Positions 8,484 to 16,693 of a stretch of 64,000 nt of DNA are shown here, one piece after another. The translations under genes and the position numbers were made by a program. How positions within the stretch are numbered: the first letter of the stretch is position 1; each line of letters starts with the position of its first letter. The notes below the pieces were generated by a model, which was given only the letters and a program-made list of their open reading frames with translations, was not told the origin of the DNA and did not search any database. Location of the stretch: NCBI GenBank assembly GCA_011525745.1, contig WYBU01000017.1:1-64000 (forward strand), in the 5' to 3' direction. The stretch is from Planctomycetaceae bacterium (GTDB taxonomy: Bacteria; Planctomycetota; Phycisphaerae; UBA1845; UTPLA1).

Positions 8484-8912
8484 TCACGTGGCTTGCGCAT
8501 GCTCGCTCGAATCGCGCGCATCCCTGGCCCGGACCCCGTCCGTAAACGCGACCTTGCCCAGCGCACCCGATTCGGGGGCCGGCGCCTTTTCCTCGGTTCC
8601 GGATTCATCGGCGCCGTTTGTCCGGTCGTTCTTCGCCAGGAACGCGAACCTGGATGCGAGTGCCACTCGCTTGTTCCCATCGACGAACGCATGATTCATC
8701 GAAACGTAAAAGGCCCAGGCTGCCGCCAGAGATCGGATGTCGCCGTGAAGCACCCGGCGGTCGAATTACTGCTGAGGCATGAGAATCGCCGATTCCAACA
8801 GTGCCCGGGTGCAAAGCGCGGACTCACCGATAAAATCCTCAACAGCAATCCGATGCAGGACAAGGACTTCGTCCAGACTCCTGAAGCGCGGAGCTAATTG
8901 GTTCGAGATCAA
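8484..8912 (-). pseudogene. Doc/Fic-type toxin with internal stop
   Basis: Read from a TTG at 8912 that overlaps the antitoxin stop, the frame gives LAPRFRSLDEVLVLHRIAVE and DFIGESALCTRALLESAI, then LMPQQ, a TAA at 8766-8768, and continues in the same frame with FDRRVLHGDI and NHAFVDGNKRVAL. The last is the Fic/Doc signature HxFx[DE]GNK, intact. The usual Doc order is preserved across the stop, so a single codon appears to have been lost to nonsense mutation. A shorter product starting at the ATG at 8753 would lack the N-terminal third. The C-terminus is extended by about 40 unusual residues. Probably inactive, unless TAA is read through or the sequence has an error. Confidence 0.7.
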
Positions 8913-9124
8913 TCCGCCAGCCGCCGCATCACGCGCCCGTATCGCCCAAAGACTTCTTCAACCATACGGTCGAGCAGGCTCGGATCGATCCCTGCGCGCT
9001 GGCGGCTGTGCAAATAGAACAGATAGGCGGACAAAGACAGATTCAGGCGCGCGGCCTCCTGCTCAAGCTGCTTCTTGAAGTCGGGCGTCGTTGTCACCTG
9101 AATTGTCTCGGTGGTTCGGCCCAT
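8909..9124 (-). CDS. RHH-type antitoxin-like protein
   Basis: 71 residues. TETIQVTTTPDFKKQLEQEA and ARLNLSLSAYLFYLHSRQ suggest a ribbon-helix-helix DNA-binding N-terminus; the C-terminus (DRMVEEVFGRYGRVMRRL) could be the toxin-binding tail. The gene ends in a 4-base overlap with the presumed TTG start of the Doc-like toxin frame, the classical antitoxin-first arrangement. It would repress the pair and neutralise the toxin, and it remains open although the toxin frame is interrupted. It lies 81 bases beyond the rpoD stop. Confidence 0.6.
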   Translation of the reverse strand: MGRTTETIQVTTTPDFKKQLEQEAARLNLSLSAYLFYLHSRQRAGIDPSLLDRMVEEVFGRYGRVMRRLAD

Positions 9125-9205
9125 CGTATTGACCTACCTGCCTTCCGGAGAATCCGCTCATCTCCAGCTTCGAACGAAGACTCAGAGCGATACGGGGCAG
9201 TAAGG

Positions 9206-10921
9206 CTAAAGACTGGTCCGCTGAAACCGCCCGTCCAGAAAGCCCTCGAGCTTTCGCGCCCGCACCGGGTGCTGGAGCTTGCGGATGGCCTTGGCCTCGA
9301 CCTGCCGCACGCGCTCGCGCGTCACCTTGAAAATCTTGCCCACTTCCTCGAGCGTGTAGGTATAGCCGTCGCCGATGCCGTAACGCAGCTTGATGATCTC
9401 GCGCTCGCGATACGTCAGCGTCTTGAGAACCTGCTCGATGCGGTCCTTCAGCATCTCGTTGGTCGTCGTGTACAGCGGCGACTCGGCCTTCTCGTCCTCG
9501 ATGAAATCGCCGAAGTAGCTGTCTTCGCTCTCGCCGACCGGCCGGTCGAGCGAGATCGGATGCCGGCTGATCTTCATCACGCGCCGCGTCTCGGCCACGC
9601 TCATGCGCGCCTTCCTGGCGATCTCTTCGATCGTCGGCTCGCGGCCCAGCTCCTGCAACAGTTCCTTGCCGATGTTCCGCAGGTGGCTCATCGTCTCGAT
9701 CATGTGCACCGGCACGCGGATCGTCCGGGCGTGATCGGCGATGGCGCGCGTGATCGCCTGGCGAATCCACCACGTCGCATACGTGCTGAACTTGTAGCCG
9801 CGGCGATACTCGTACTTGTCGACAGCCCGCATCAGGCCGGTGTTGCCTTCCTGAATGATGTCGAGGAAGCTCAGGCCGCGGTTGCGGTACTTCTTGGCGA
9901 TCGACACGACCAGTCGCAGGTTGCCCGCCGCCAGCTTGCGCTTGGCGTCCTCGTATTCCGAGAAGACGCGCCGCGCCATCTGACAGCGCTTGCGCAGCGC
10001 CTCGGGCGTCTCCATCATCAGGTCCTGCATGCCCGCCAGCTCGTCGCGCATGGCCGACGCCTCATCGGCGGCGAGGTTCTTCTTCACCGCGTGCGCGGCC
10101 AGCTTTTCTTCCAGCTCGGTCATCTTGGCCGCGAAGGCCTCGATCTTGCGCATCATCGGCGTGATGCGGCTGGTGCGCAGGGCCAGCTCCTCGAGCAGCG
10201 TGGCGGCCTTGCGGCGGCGCTGGTTGAACTGCCGCCACAACGTCTTGAGCGCCGAGGCCGACAGGCGCGTTTCCTTGATGCGCGCCCAGTCCTGCCCGTT
10301 CTGCTCCATCAGCTTGCGGACGGTCTTGAGATTCTCGGGAATGCGCTTGAGGACGGTGGATTTGATCTGGTTCTCGCCGGTCGAGATGCGCATCGTCCGG
10401 TCGAAAGGCAAATGGCCGTCGGACACCTGCTGAAGAAGATCGACGGCCGAAGTCATGCAGTAGTCGTTCTCGAGCACCTTGCGGCGGAACGCCATGCGCG
10501 TCAGCTCGATCTTCTTGGCCAGCGCGATCTCCTCCTCGCGCGGCAGCAGCGGGATTTCGCCCATCTGCGTCAGATACATCCGCACCGGGTCGTCGATGCG
10601 GCGACTGGGCGCCTCGATCGGCACGTCTTCTTCGGCAATCACGTCGTCGTGCGGATCGAACCCCGCGGCAGTCGGCAGCCCGCCGTCGTCGGCGAAGGCC
10701 AGTTTGTCTACCTGGGCTTCGTCGACGACTTCGATGCCGTTTTCTTCCAGTTTTTGGAGGATTCCTTCGAGGCGTTCGGGAAGCACCGCGTCATCCGGAA
10801 GAAGATCGTTGACTTCCTCCCATGTCAGCACGCCCCGGTCGCGCCCTTTGGCGATCAGTTCCGTGACACACGTCTCGACCGGATCGCTCTGTGGCGCAAC
10901 ATTCAACGTTGTTTCCGACAT
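9206..10921 (-). CDS. rpoD: RNA polymerase primary sigma factor RpoD
   Basis: 571 residues from the ATG at 10921, preceded by GGGAGCC; a longer frame to 11032 has no ribosome site. It has region 1.1 ([20 protein letters not shown]), region 1.2 ([22 protein letters not shown]), a non-conserved segment, region 2 ([20 protein letters not shown], then [10 protein letters not shown]), region 3 ([12 protein letters not shown]) and region 4 with the [25 protein letters not shown]. This is the housekeeping sigma factor, which directs RNA polymerase to most promoters. It lies 190 bases behind dnaG in the same direction, the dnaG-rpoD order seen in many bacteria. A piece of its gene is copied at 128-272. 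Confidence 0.96.
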   Translation of the reverse strand: MSETTLNVAPQSDPVETCVTELIAKGRDRGVLTWEEVNDLLPDDAVLPERLEGILQKLEENGIEVVDEAQVDKLAFADDGGLPTAAGFDPHDDVIAEEDVPIEAPSRRIDDPVRMYLTQMGEIPLLPREEEIALAKKIELTRMAFRRKVLENDYCMTSAVDLLQQVSDGHLPFDRTMRISTGENQIKSTVLKRIPENLKTVRKLMEQNGQDWARIKETRLSASALKTLWRQFNQRRRKAATLLEELALRTSRITPMMRKIEAFAAKMTELEEKLAAHAVKKNLAADEASAMRDELAGMQDLMMETPEALRKRCQMARRVFSEYEDAKRKLAAGNLRLVVSIAKKYRNRGLSFLDIIQEGNTGLMRAVDKYEYRRGYKFSTYATWWIRQAITRAIADHARTIRVPVHMIETMSHLRNIGKELLQELGREPTIEEIARKARMSVAETRRVMKISRHPISLDRPVGESEDSYFGDFIEDEKAESPLYTTTNEMLKDRIEQVLKTLTYREREIIKLRYGIGDGYTYTLEEVGKIFKVTRERVRQVEAKAIRKLQHPVRARKLEGFLDGRFQRTSL

Positions 10922-11110
10922 GCATTGGCTCCCTGGTTTCCGCATATCGCAGGCGCTTTCGGCCCGCGCGTTCTTCTTTGCCTGTCGACGCCTGGCCATG
11001 CGATTCACCGCGCACGCAACCAAAACCGACAACGACGCTGCCGCTTCCTCCGCTCCTCGCGCCGCCGCGCTTATTTCCGACGTTCGCTCACCCGGAATCT
11101 TCCTTTCCCG

Positions 11111-12955
11111 TCACGGCCCCGGCGGCGGCGACGCCCGCGTTCGCAGAATCCGACGCGGCACAAAGTGCGAATCGGACTTCGCGGCCGCCGCATAATCGCG
11201 CGCCGCACTGGCGAAATCGTCCGCCGAACTCAACACACCAAGCTGACGGCGCATCTGCGAAATCCGGGCGCGCTCGGACTCAATTCTTAGCCGCGCCAGA
11301 GCACAGTCAACCGCGATTGCGAAATTTCCGGTCTTTTGCCCGGCCGCTTGCAGCGCGACGGCGCACTGGGCGGCCGCCACGTCCTCCAGCCGGGCCAGCA
11401 GTTCGGCCAGCGTGAATTCTCCGAGTTCGATGCACAGTTGCGCTACGACTTGAGCTACCTGGCGCATCGGCTCAGGCAGACGGTCCGGTAAGAAGTGGTC
11501 CGCCGCCAGAACATAGAATCCTGGCTCGTTGATCAGCACCTCAAGCAGTGACCGTGTAGCCGACGCGAGCGGATCGCGCAACGGCGGGAGGACCGCCGCG
11601 GCGCCCTCCTGTGCGTCGTTTTGAGAGACTTCGACCCCGGACCGCCTCGCGGCGACCATCAGTCGCTGATGCACCTCCGTTCGCTCGATTCCCAAAAGAC
11701 CGGCGATCTGATTGATCACCAGACCCCGTTTGATGGGGTCCATCGACCCGACGTCGATGGCGCGGGCGATCAGTTCCAGAAAATCGTTTATCGCCCGAAG
11801 GCGTTCGGGACCCCCGACAGCCCCCCCAAACTGTCGTGCGACATCCCGCCATTTGAATTCTAGCGCATCGCACCCTGAGTTCAACAGCGACTCAAAAGCT
11901 TCTGCGCCATCAGAAGTTAAGTAATCGCAGGGATCCTTGCCTTTCGGGACCTCGGCCAGTCGTACGTTCAATCGCTGCGACAGAAACACCGGCAGCGCAC
12001 GGTCGGCCGCTCGCCGACCGGCCTCGTCTGAATCAAATAATAGGACTATCGCGTCTGTATATCTACTCAGTATCTCGGCATGGTGTTCCGTCAGTGCCGT
12101 TCCCAGCGTTGCTACTGCGTGCGTGAAGCCGTGCTGATGGGCCATCAGGCAATCCATGTAGCCTTCGACGACGAGCGCATCGCCGCGTCGCGAAATCTCA
12201 TTCTTCGCCCGGTCCAGCCCGAATAGAGCGCGCCCCTTGTCGAACAGCATCGTTTGCGACGTATTGAGGTACTTCACGTCTTCGTCGCCCAGCGCCCGAC
12301 CGCCGAAACCGATCACGCGGTCCATCGTGTCGCGGATCGGAAACATCAGCCGGTTGCGGAAGACGCTGAAATACTCGCCGTCGCTGCGCGGTTTAATCAG
12401 GCCGGCTGCGGCCAGCACGGTGAGGTCGATGCGCTGCGCCATCGCCGCGTGGACAAATTCGTCCCACGAGAGCGGCGCGAACCCCAGGCTCCATTGCGCG
12501 ATAGAGGCATCCGAAAGACCACGGCGCAGGGCGTACTCGCGGGCGGCGCGCCCGGCGGCGCTCAGCTCAAACTGGCCGGCGAACCAGCGGGCGGCCCAAT
12601 CGTTGATCCGCGCAAGATCGGTCCGTTCCGGTCCGGAACGAACGACAGCCGACCGGCTCGCTTCGATGCGAATATTGGCGCGCTCGGCCAGGATGCGGCG
12701 CGACTCGGCAAACGAGACGTTTTCGCGAAGCTGGATGTATTTGAATACGTCGCCGCCGCGATTGCAGCCGAAACACTGAAAGATTTGCTTGGCAGGGGAA
12801 ACGAAGAACGAGGGGGTCTTTTCGCGATGGAAGGGGCAAAGTCCGCGGAATTCGCGACCGGCGCGGGTCAGCTTAACGTCCCGCGAAATCAGGTCCACGA
12901 TGTCCGTAGCCTGCTGAATCTGGCGGGTGACAGCTTCTAACGATTGTATCGACAA
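11111..12955 (-). CDS. dnaG: DNA primase DnaG
   Basis: 614 residues. The zinc-binding domain is CPFHREKTPSFFVSPAKQIF followed by CFGCNRGGD; then the RNA polymerase domain with VVEGYMDCLMAHQHGF and the TOPRIM acidic motif DSDEAGRRAADRALPVFL. The C-terminal part would contact the replicative helicase. It makes RNA primers for lagging-strand synthesis. The only start consistent with the full zinc domain is TTG at 12955, two codons after an in-frame stop and without a good ribosome site, so initiation is probably inefficient. Transcription probably begins at the promoter at 13088-13116 and continues into rpoD. Confidence 0.95.
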   Translation of the reverse strand: MSIQSLEAVTRQIQQATDIVDLISRDVKLTRAGREFRGLCPFHREKTPSFFVSPAKQIFQCFGCNRGGDVFKYIQLRENVSFAESRRILAERANIRIEASRSAVVRSGPERTDLARINDWAARWFAGQFELSAAGRAAREYALRRGLSDASIAQWSLGFAPLSWDEFVHAAMAQRIDLTVLAAAGLIKPRSDGEYFSVFRNRLMFPIRDTMDRVIGFGGRALGDEDVKYLNTSQTMLFDKGRALFGLDRAKNEISRRGDALVVEGYMDCLMAHQHGFTHAVATLGTALTEHHAEILSRYTDAIVLLFDSDEAGRRAADRALPVFLSQRLNVRLAEVPKGKDPCDYLTSDGAEAFESLLNSGCDALEFKWRDVARQFGGAVGGPERLRAINDFLELIARAIDVGSMDPIKRGLVINQIAGLLGIERTEVHQRLMVAARRSGVEVSQNDAQEGAAAVLPPLRDPLASATRSLLEVLINEPGFYVLAADHFLPDRLPEPMRQVAQVVAQLCIELGEFTLAELLARLEDVAAAQCAVALQAAGQKTGNFAIAVDCALARLRIESERARISQMRRQLGVLSSADDFASAARDYAAAAKSDSHFVPRRILRTRASPPPGP

Positions 12956-12967
12956 AGGAGGCTACAT

Positions 12968-12981
12968 CCCTGTGCACAGGG
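12968..12981. promoter_or_regulatory. Perfect 14-bp palindrome in the dnaG leader
   Basis: CCCTGTGCACAGGG is an exact palindrome, 13 bases upstream of the dnaG TTG start and within its presumed 5' leader. It could be an operator for a dimeric repressor or form a small hairpin over the start region. No matching regulator is identified here. Confidence 0.35.
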
Positions 12982-13087
12982 GGTGCGCACGCTGGCCGGT
13001 CGCCACTTCGATTGAAACACGGTCGGCAAACCGAAACGTTGCCGCGGAGATCGTCAGAAAACGGTTAACCTGCTGCAACCTTTAGCT

Positions 13088-13116
13088 AATATATCACACG
13101 TTTTGGGGCCGGGCAA
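13088..13116 (-). promoter_or_regulatory. Candidate sigma-70 promoter for dnaG-rpoD
   Basis: Minus strand: TTGCCC at 13116-13111, a spacer of exactly 17 bases, and TATATT at 13093-13088. It is one of the few AT-rich spots in this gap. A start point near 13081 would leave a leader of about 125 bases before dnaG, containing the 14-bp palindrome. Confidence 0.5.
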
Positions 13117-13250
13117 ATAAATGAAAGCCGCAGGCCTGTTTGCAGCGTTACCAGCGGGGGTCACGAATAGTTTCGCGCATTTCGTGCCGAAGGCTGCCCT
13201 TGTGCCAAGCCATCGTAACCTCATGGTCGATCGTGTTTCGATTACAAGCG

Positions 13251-13266
13251 TGTTTCACGTGAAACA
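13251..13266. promoter_or_regulatory. parS centromere site (ParB-binding)
   Basis: TGTTTCACGTGAAACA is a perfect match to the 16-bp parS consensus bound by chromosomal ParB (Spo0J), a full palindrome. It lies in the gap between dnaG and the ABC ATPase gene. parS sites cluster near the replication origin in most bacteria, so this suggests the window is in an origin-proximal part of the chromosome. parA/parB themselves are not in the window. Confidence 0.85.
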
Positions 13267-13332
13267 GGAATTGTCAAGTGTCGTCCGATAAAGTGCCTCT
13301 GGCGACACAAGAACAGTCCCGATGCCAACTTC

Positions 13333-14145
13333 ATGACCGACGCGAAGCCTCCCATTACGACGCACCCACTGCTGGCGGTCCACGATCTCACCGTTCGGTA
13401 CGGACCCTGGGATCGTCGCGATGGTTCCCCGGCGGTTGGGCCGTTGAGCTTCACGCTTCTGTCCGGCCGTACGCTCGGACTCGTCGGCGAAAGCGGGTGC
13501 GGCAAGACGACCCTGGCGCGCGCGATTCTGCGCCTGGTTCCAGTTCAAAGCGGCGCCGTGTTGCTGGACGGTCGGGATGTGCTGTCGGCGGACCGCAAGA
13601 CCCTGCGGTCCATGCGCCGAATGGTACAGATGGTCTTTCAGGATCCCTATACCAGCCTGAATCCAAGGCACACGATCGAACGAATCGTCCGCGAAGGGCT
13701 GGACGTTCACGAAATCGGCGCTGCGGCGGAACGCGGCGACCGCGTCGCGGAGCTTCTTCGCCAGGTAGGCTTACCCGCCGACTGCCTCGGTCGATTTCCG
13801 CAGGAGCTTTCGGGCGGTCAACGGCAGCGGGTGGCAATCGCACGGGCACTGGCGGTCGGACCCCGGTTGTTGGTCCTCGATGAGCCGGTCTCGGCGCTGG
13901 ACGTATCAGTGCAAGCCCTTATCCTGAATCTGCTGGCGGAGCTTCAGTCGGCGATGGGCATCGCTTACCTGTTTGTCGGCCATCACCTGGGCGTCGTCCG
14001 ACAGGTCAGCCACGAGATTGCCGTCATGCGGGAAGGGCGAATCGTCGAATGGGGGCCGGCCGATCATGTGCTGACCGATCCGCAGGATGAGTACACGCGG
14101 TCATTACTTTCAAGCGTTCTTGAGCCAACACTCGCGGACGATTGA
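13333..14145 (+). CDS. ABC transporter ATP-binding protein, oligopeptide (OppF/DppF) type
   Basis: 270 residues. Walker A is GESGCGKT, the Q-loop is in MVFQDPYTSLNPRHT, the signature is LSGGQRQRVAIARAL, Walker B LLVLDEPVSALDVSVQ, and the switch histidine lies in FVGHHLGVVRQVS. The SLNPR after the Q-loop and DEPVSALDVSVQ are characteristic of the OppD/OppF-type ATPases that power di/oligopeptide importers. No permease or binding protein is adjacent, so it either serves a transporter encoded elsewhere or is an orphan. It sits alone between the parS-containing gap and the secreted-protein genes. Confidence 0.88.
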   Translation: MTDAKPPITTHPLLAVHDLTVRYGPWDRRDGSPAVGPLSFTLLSGRTLGLVGESGCGKTTLARAILRLVPVQSGAVLLDGRDVLSADRKTLRSMRRMVQMVFQDPYTSLNPRHTIERIVREGLDVHEIGAAAERGDRVAELLRQVGLPADCLGRFPQELSGGQRQRVAIARALAVGPRLLVLDEPVSALDVSVQALILNLLAELQSAMGIAYLFVGHHLGVVRQVSHEIAVMREGRIVEWGPADHVLTDPQDEYTRSLLSSVLEPTLADD

Positions 14146-14327
14146 AGAGGTTGACGCAAAATATCGCAGCCCTATGCTGCGCCGAAAGTTAACGATTCGC
14201 GGCGGGGCAGGGTGGAAGGATGGAACCAGACCATTTCAGGGGTCGATTGAGGCGTGAATACGCCGTCGCGTCGTCGTTAAATAACCTTATGCCTTGTAGC
14301 AGGAAATGCCCGGGGTCCGCAGACCGT

Positions 14328-16127
14328 ATGCCCGTCGTGCAAGGGTCCGTACCCGCAATCTTTTTTGCGATGGTTCTTCTGGGCGGGGCGGGTCGGGCCG
14401 TTGCGGGCGACCTGCTGGAGTGCCTGCCGGCCGGGGCGCCGCTGATCGTCACATTCCGCACGCCACTGACGACTGTCGATCGTCTGAACGCATTCACCAA
14501 GCGACTTCCCATCGACAATCCCACCCGACTGAACGCACGCTGGCTGATGGAGGAGATTGCCGGTAACGAAGGCTGGGATCCGCAGTTGCCGTGTGCGATC
14601 GTCTGGACCCGTCCGGAGTGGGACATGGGCCACGCGGTCATGTGCTTCGTCCCAGCGACGAACCATCCGCGTTTTTCGAAGCTGCCGGCCGGGCCGCGCG
14701 GTCGCCGCGACGTTCATGCGGTCGCCGCGACGGACAAAGCGCAGTGCTTCGCGTCGCGCATCGGACCGTTCGTCGTGGCATCGAAGGACAAGGAGTCGCT
14801 TGAGAAGTTCACGCGCAAACTGGAAGAAGGCACGTTGCGGCGGGCGCTCAATGCCGATCAGATCAAACTGTACGACGCGAGTGACGTGTACGTTCACCTG
14901 TCGGTGAGGCCGTGGCTGCCCAAGGCGCGCATGTTCCTGGCGCAGATCGGCATGGTGATGAAGATGGCGTCGGCAGTCAACGCGCAGGGCGCCGACGTGA
15001 ACGCAGCGATGTTCGACTGGCTGATCGGCGGCTGCGAGACGATTCTGAAGGACATGCGCTCGACGGAACTGGCCTTCCGCGTGACGGACAGCTCGTTTCA
15101 ACTGACGCATTACCACACGTTCAAACCGGACGGAAAGGTGGCCGCCTACATCGCGGCGCAGCACGCGGAGGCAGGCAACTTGTGGGAGGGCTTGCCCGAC
15201 CGGCCATTCCTGATGGCGTACGCCACGCGAATCAGCGCAGCGCAGGACGCGCAGATATTCGGCGACATGGTGGCGTGCATGACACGCTGCGAGACCGTGA
15301 AGCAGAAGGTGTCGGACGGGACGTTCAAGGAATGGAACGACGTGCTGTCGACGTGGTGCAAACAGCAGATCTCGTCGAATCTTGTCTTGACGCACGAGTC
15401 GCCGAACGCCTGGCTCGAGTTGTACAGCACCTATTACGTTCACGACGTGCCGATTGCGTTCGGCTGTCTGAGCCGATTCCAGAAAATGGGCGAGGAGGTT
15501 CAGGAGCTTCTGATGCCCACGGGCGGCATTCCCGGCAAGGTCAGTGAAACGAGAATCGACGGTGTCGACGTCAAGGAAGTTCTGATCAACCTCGACGACA
15601 TGGACCCCGCTGTCCGTCAGATGCTGGGAGCCATCTACGGCCGGCAACCGCTGATCCAGTTCGCGCCGGTCGGCGACGATCGCCTGGGCTACGTGATGAC
15701 CAATCAACGCGATGGCATTAAGGCGCTGTTTTCGAGGAACGTCCAGCGGCCGTTGAGCAGCAACGAGGGCATTCGGCGGGTGTCGCGGGAGCTTCCCGAC
15801 AATCCGCACATGATGATCGTCTTCAACGTCGGCACCTGTTTCCGTTACCTGCCGACGCTGCTTTCCGCGATGCCGGGCCAGTCGAGCCACACGCTCAAGC
15901 CGTTGCCGCCGGACAAGAGCGGGGGCGATCCGCTCGTGGCGTGGTCGCTCGTGCTGAAGAACGAGTCCGTGCGCGGTGATCTGTTCCTGTCGCAGGAGGA
16001 CGCGGTGACGATTGTGACCTTGGCGAAGGCGTTTGCCGAAGTGGCGGAGCCGGCCGTGACGTCGACGCAGCCCAGGTCTTCGCAGAAGCCTGCGAATCCG
16101 TCGAGCGAAGGTACGACGCCGCGGTAG
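14328..16127 (+). CDS. Secreted protein of unknown function (DUF3352-like), paralogue 1
   Basis: About 600 residues from the ATG at 14328, chosen because the protein then begins with a clean signal peptide (VPAIFFAMVLLGGAGRAVAG, cleavage after AVA). The frame stays open to an ATG at 14220, but that DNA looks less coding-like. The mature start LLECLPAGAPLIVTFRTPL and GPFVVASKDKESLEKF resemble matching parts of the next secreted protein (16694-18511), so the two are probably tandem paralogues. The pattern (…PA.A...V..P) recalls DUF3352-type repeats found in large secreted Planctomycetota proteins. No catalytic motif was recognised. The C-terminus is Ser/Pro-rich. Confidence 0.7.
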   Translation: MPVVQGSVPAIFFAMVLLGGAGRAVAGDLLECLPAGAPLIVTFRTPLTTVDRLNAFTKRLPIDNPTRLNARWLMEEIAGNEGWDPQLPCAIVWTRPEWDMGHAVMCFVPATNHPRFSKLPAGPRGRRDVHAVAATDKAQCFASRIGPFVVASKDKESLEKFTRKLEEGTLRRALNADQIKLYDASDVYVHLSVRPWLPKARMFLAQIGMVMKMASAVNAQGADVNAAMFDWLIGGCETILKDMRSTELAFRVTDSSFQLTHYHTFKPDGKVAAYIAAQHAEAGNLWEGLPDRPFLMAYATRISAAQDAQIFGDMVACMTRCETVKQKVSDGTFKEWNDVLSTWCKQQISSNLVLTHESPNAWLELYSTYYVHDVPIAFGCLSRFQKMGEEVQELLMPTGGIPGKVSETRIDGVDVKEVLINLDDMDPAVRQMLGAIYGRQPLIQFAPVGDDRLGYVMTNQRDGIKALFSRNVQRPLSSNEGIRRVSRELPDNPHMMIVFNVGTCFRYLPTLLSAMPGQSSHTLKPLPPDKSGGDPLVAWSLVLKNESVRGDLFLSQEDAVTIVTLAKAFAEVAEPAVTSTQPRSSQKPANPSSEGTTPR

Positions 16128-16693
16128 CGCGGGCTTGTTCCGGACCTGGCGCCGCGCTGCCGCGGTTCACGAGAAGGACAACAGCATCGCGTGCGGTCGG
16201 CGCAGCAGATGCCCGGCCGGGCGCACGCGATCGACATCGGCGACCGACTGACGCCCGCCCGCGATACCCGCTAGTGACTCATGCGTTCGGAAAGCACGGC
16301 GGTTGCGTCGGAGCGCGCGCAGAAATAACTTGAACGGATATTCGGTGGTTCGGCACGGCGACACTCAACATGGCCAAGCCCTCGCAAGGCACGATGGTCG
16401 ACAAGTTCGCGCCGTTCTCGCGCGCGGGCTTGACCTTGCCGACCCCGATGGAATGGTACAGGTTACGTCCGCGCACACGCCGGGATGGAATCTCGGCGCG
16501 CTTGACGCAATCGCGGCGCGACCGTAAGACGCGGGGCGTCGAGGGTGACGGCCGGCCTGATCGGCGTTCCGACCGACCGTAATCGGACTGAGATAATCGG
16601 GGACAACCCAAGCGGGCGGCACGCGGTTGCCGTCCGAGCCAAGGCATCGCCGGTCCCGGGACGGGCGTCGGTGCCGTCAGCAAGGAGACTTCG
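16128..16693. other. 566-base gap with one short dispersed repeat
   Basis: No convincing gene. An 18-base string ACTCAACATGGCCAAGCC at 16363-16380 recurs exactly at 38170-38187, and the bases after it (…GGGCTTGACC…) loosely match the second locus, suggesting a degraded dispersed element. The AAGGAG ribosome site of the next gene is at the right end. Confidence 0.45.
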
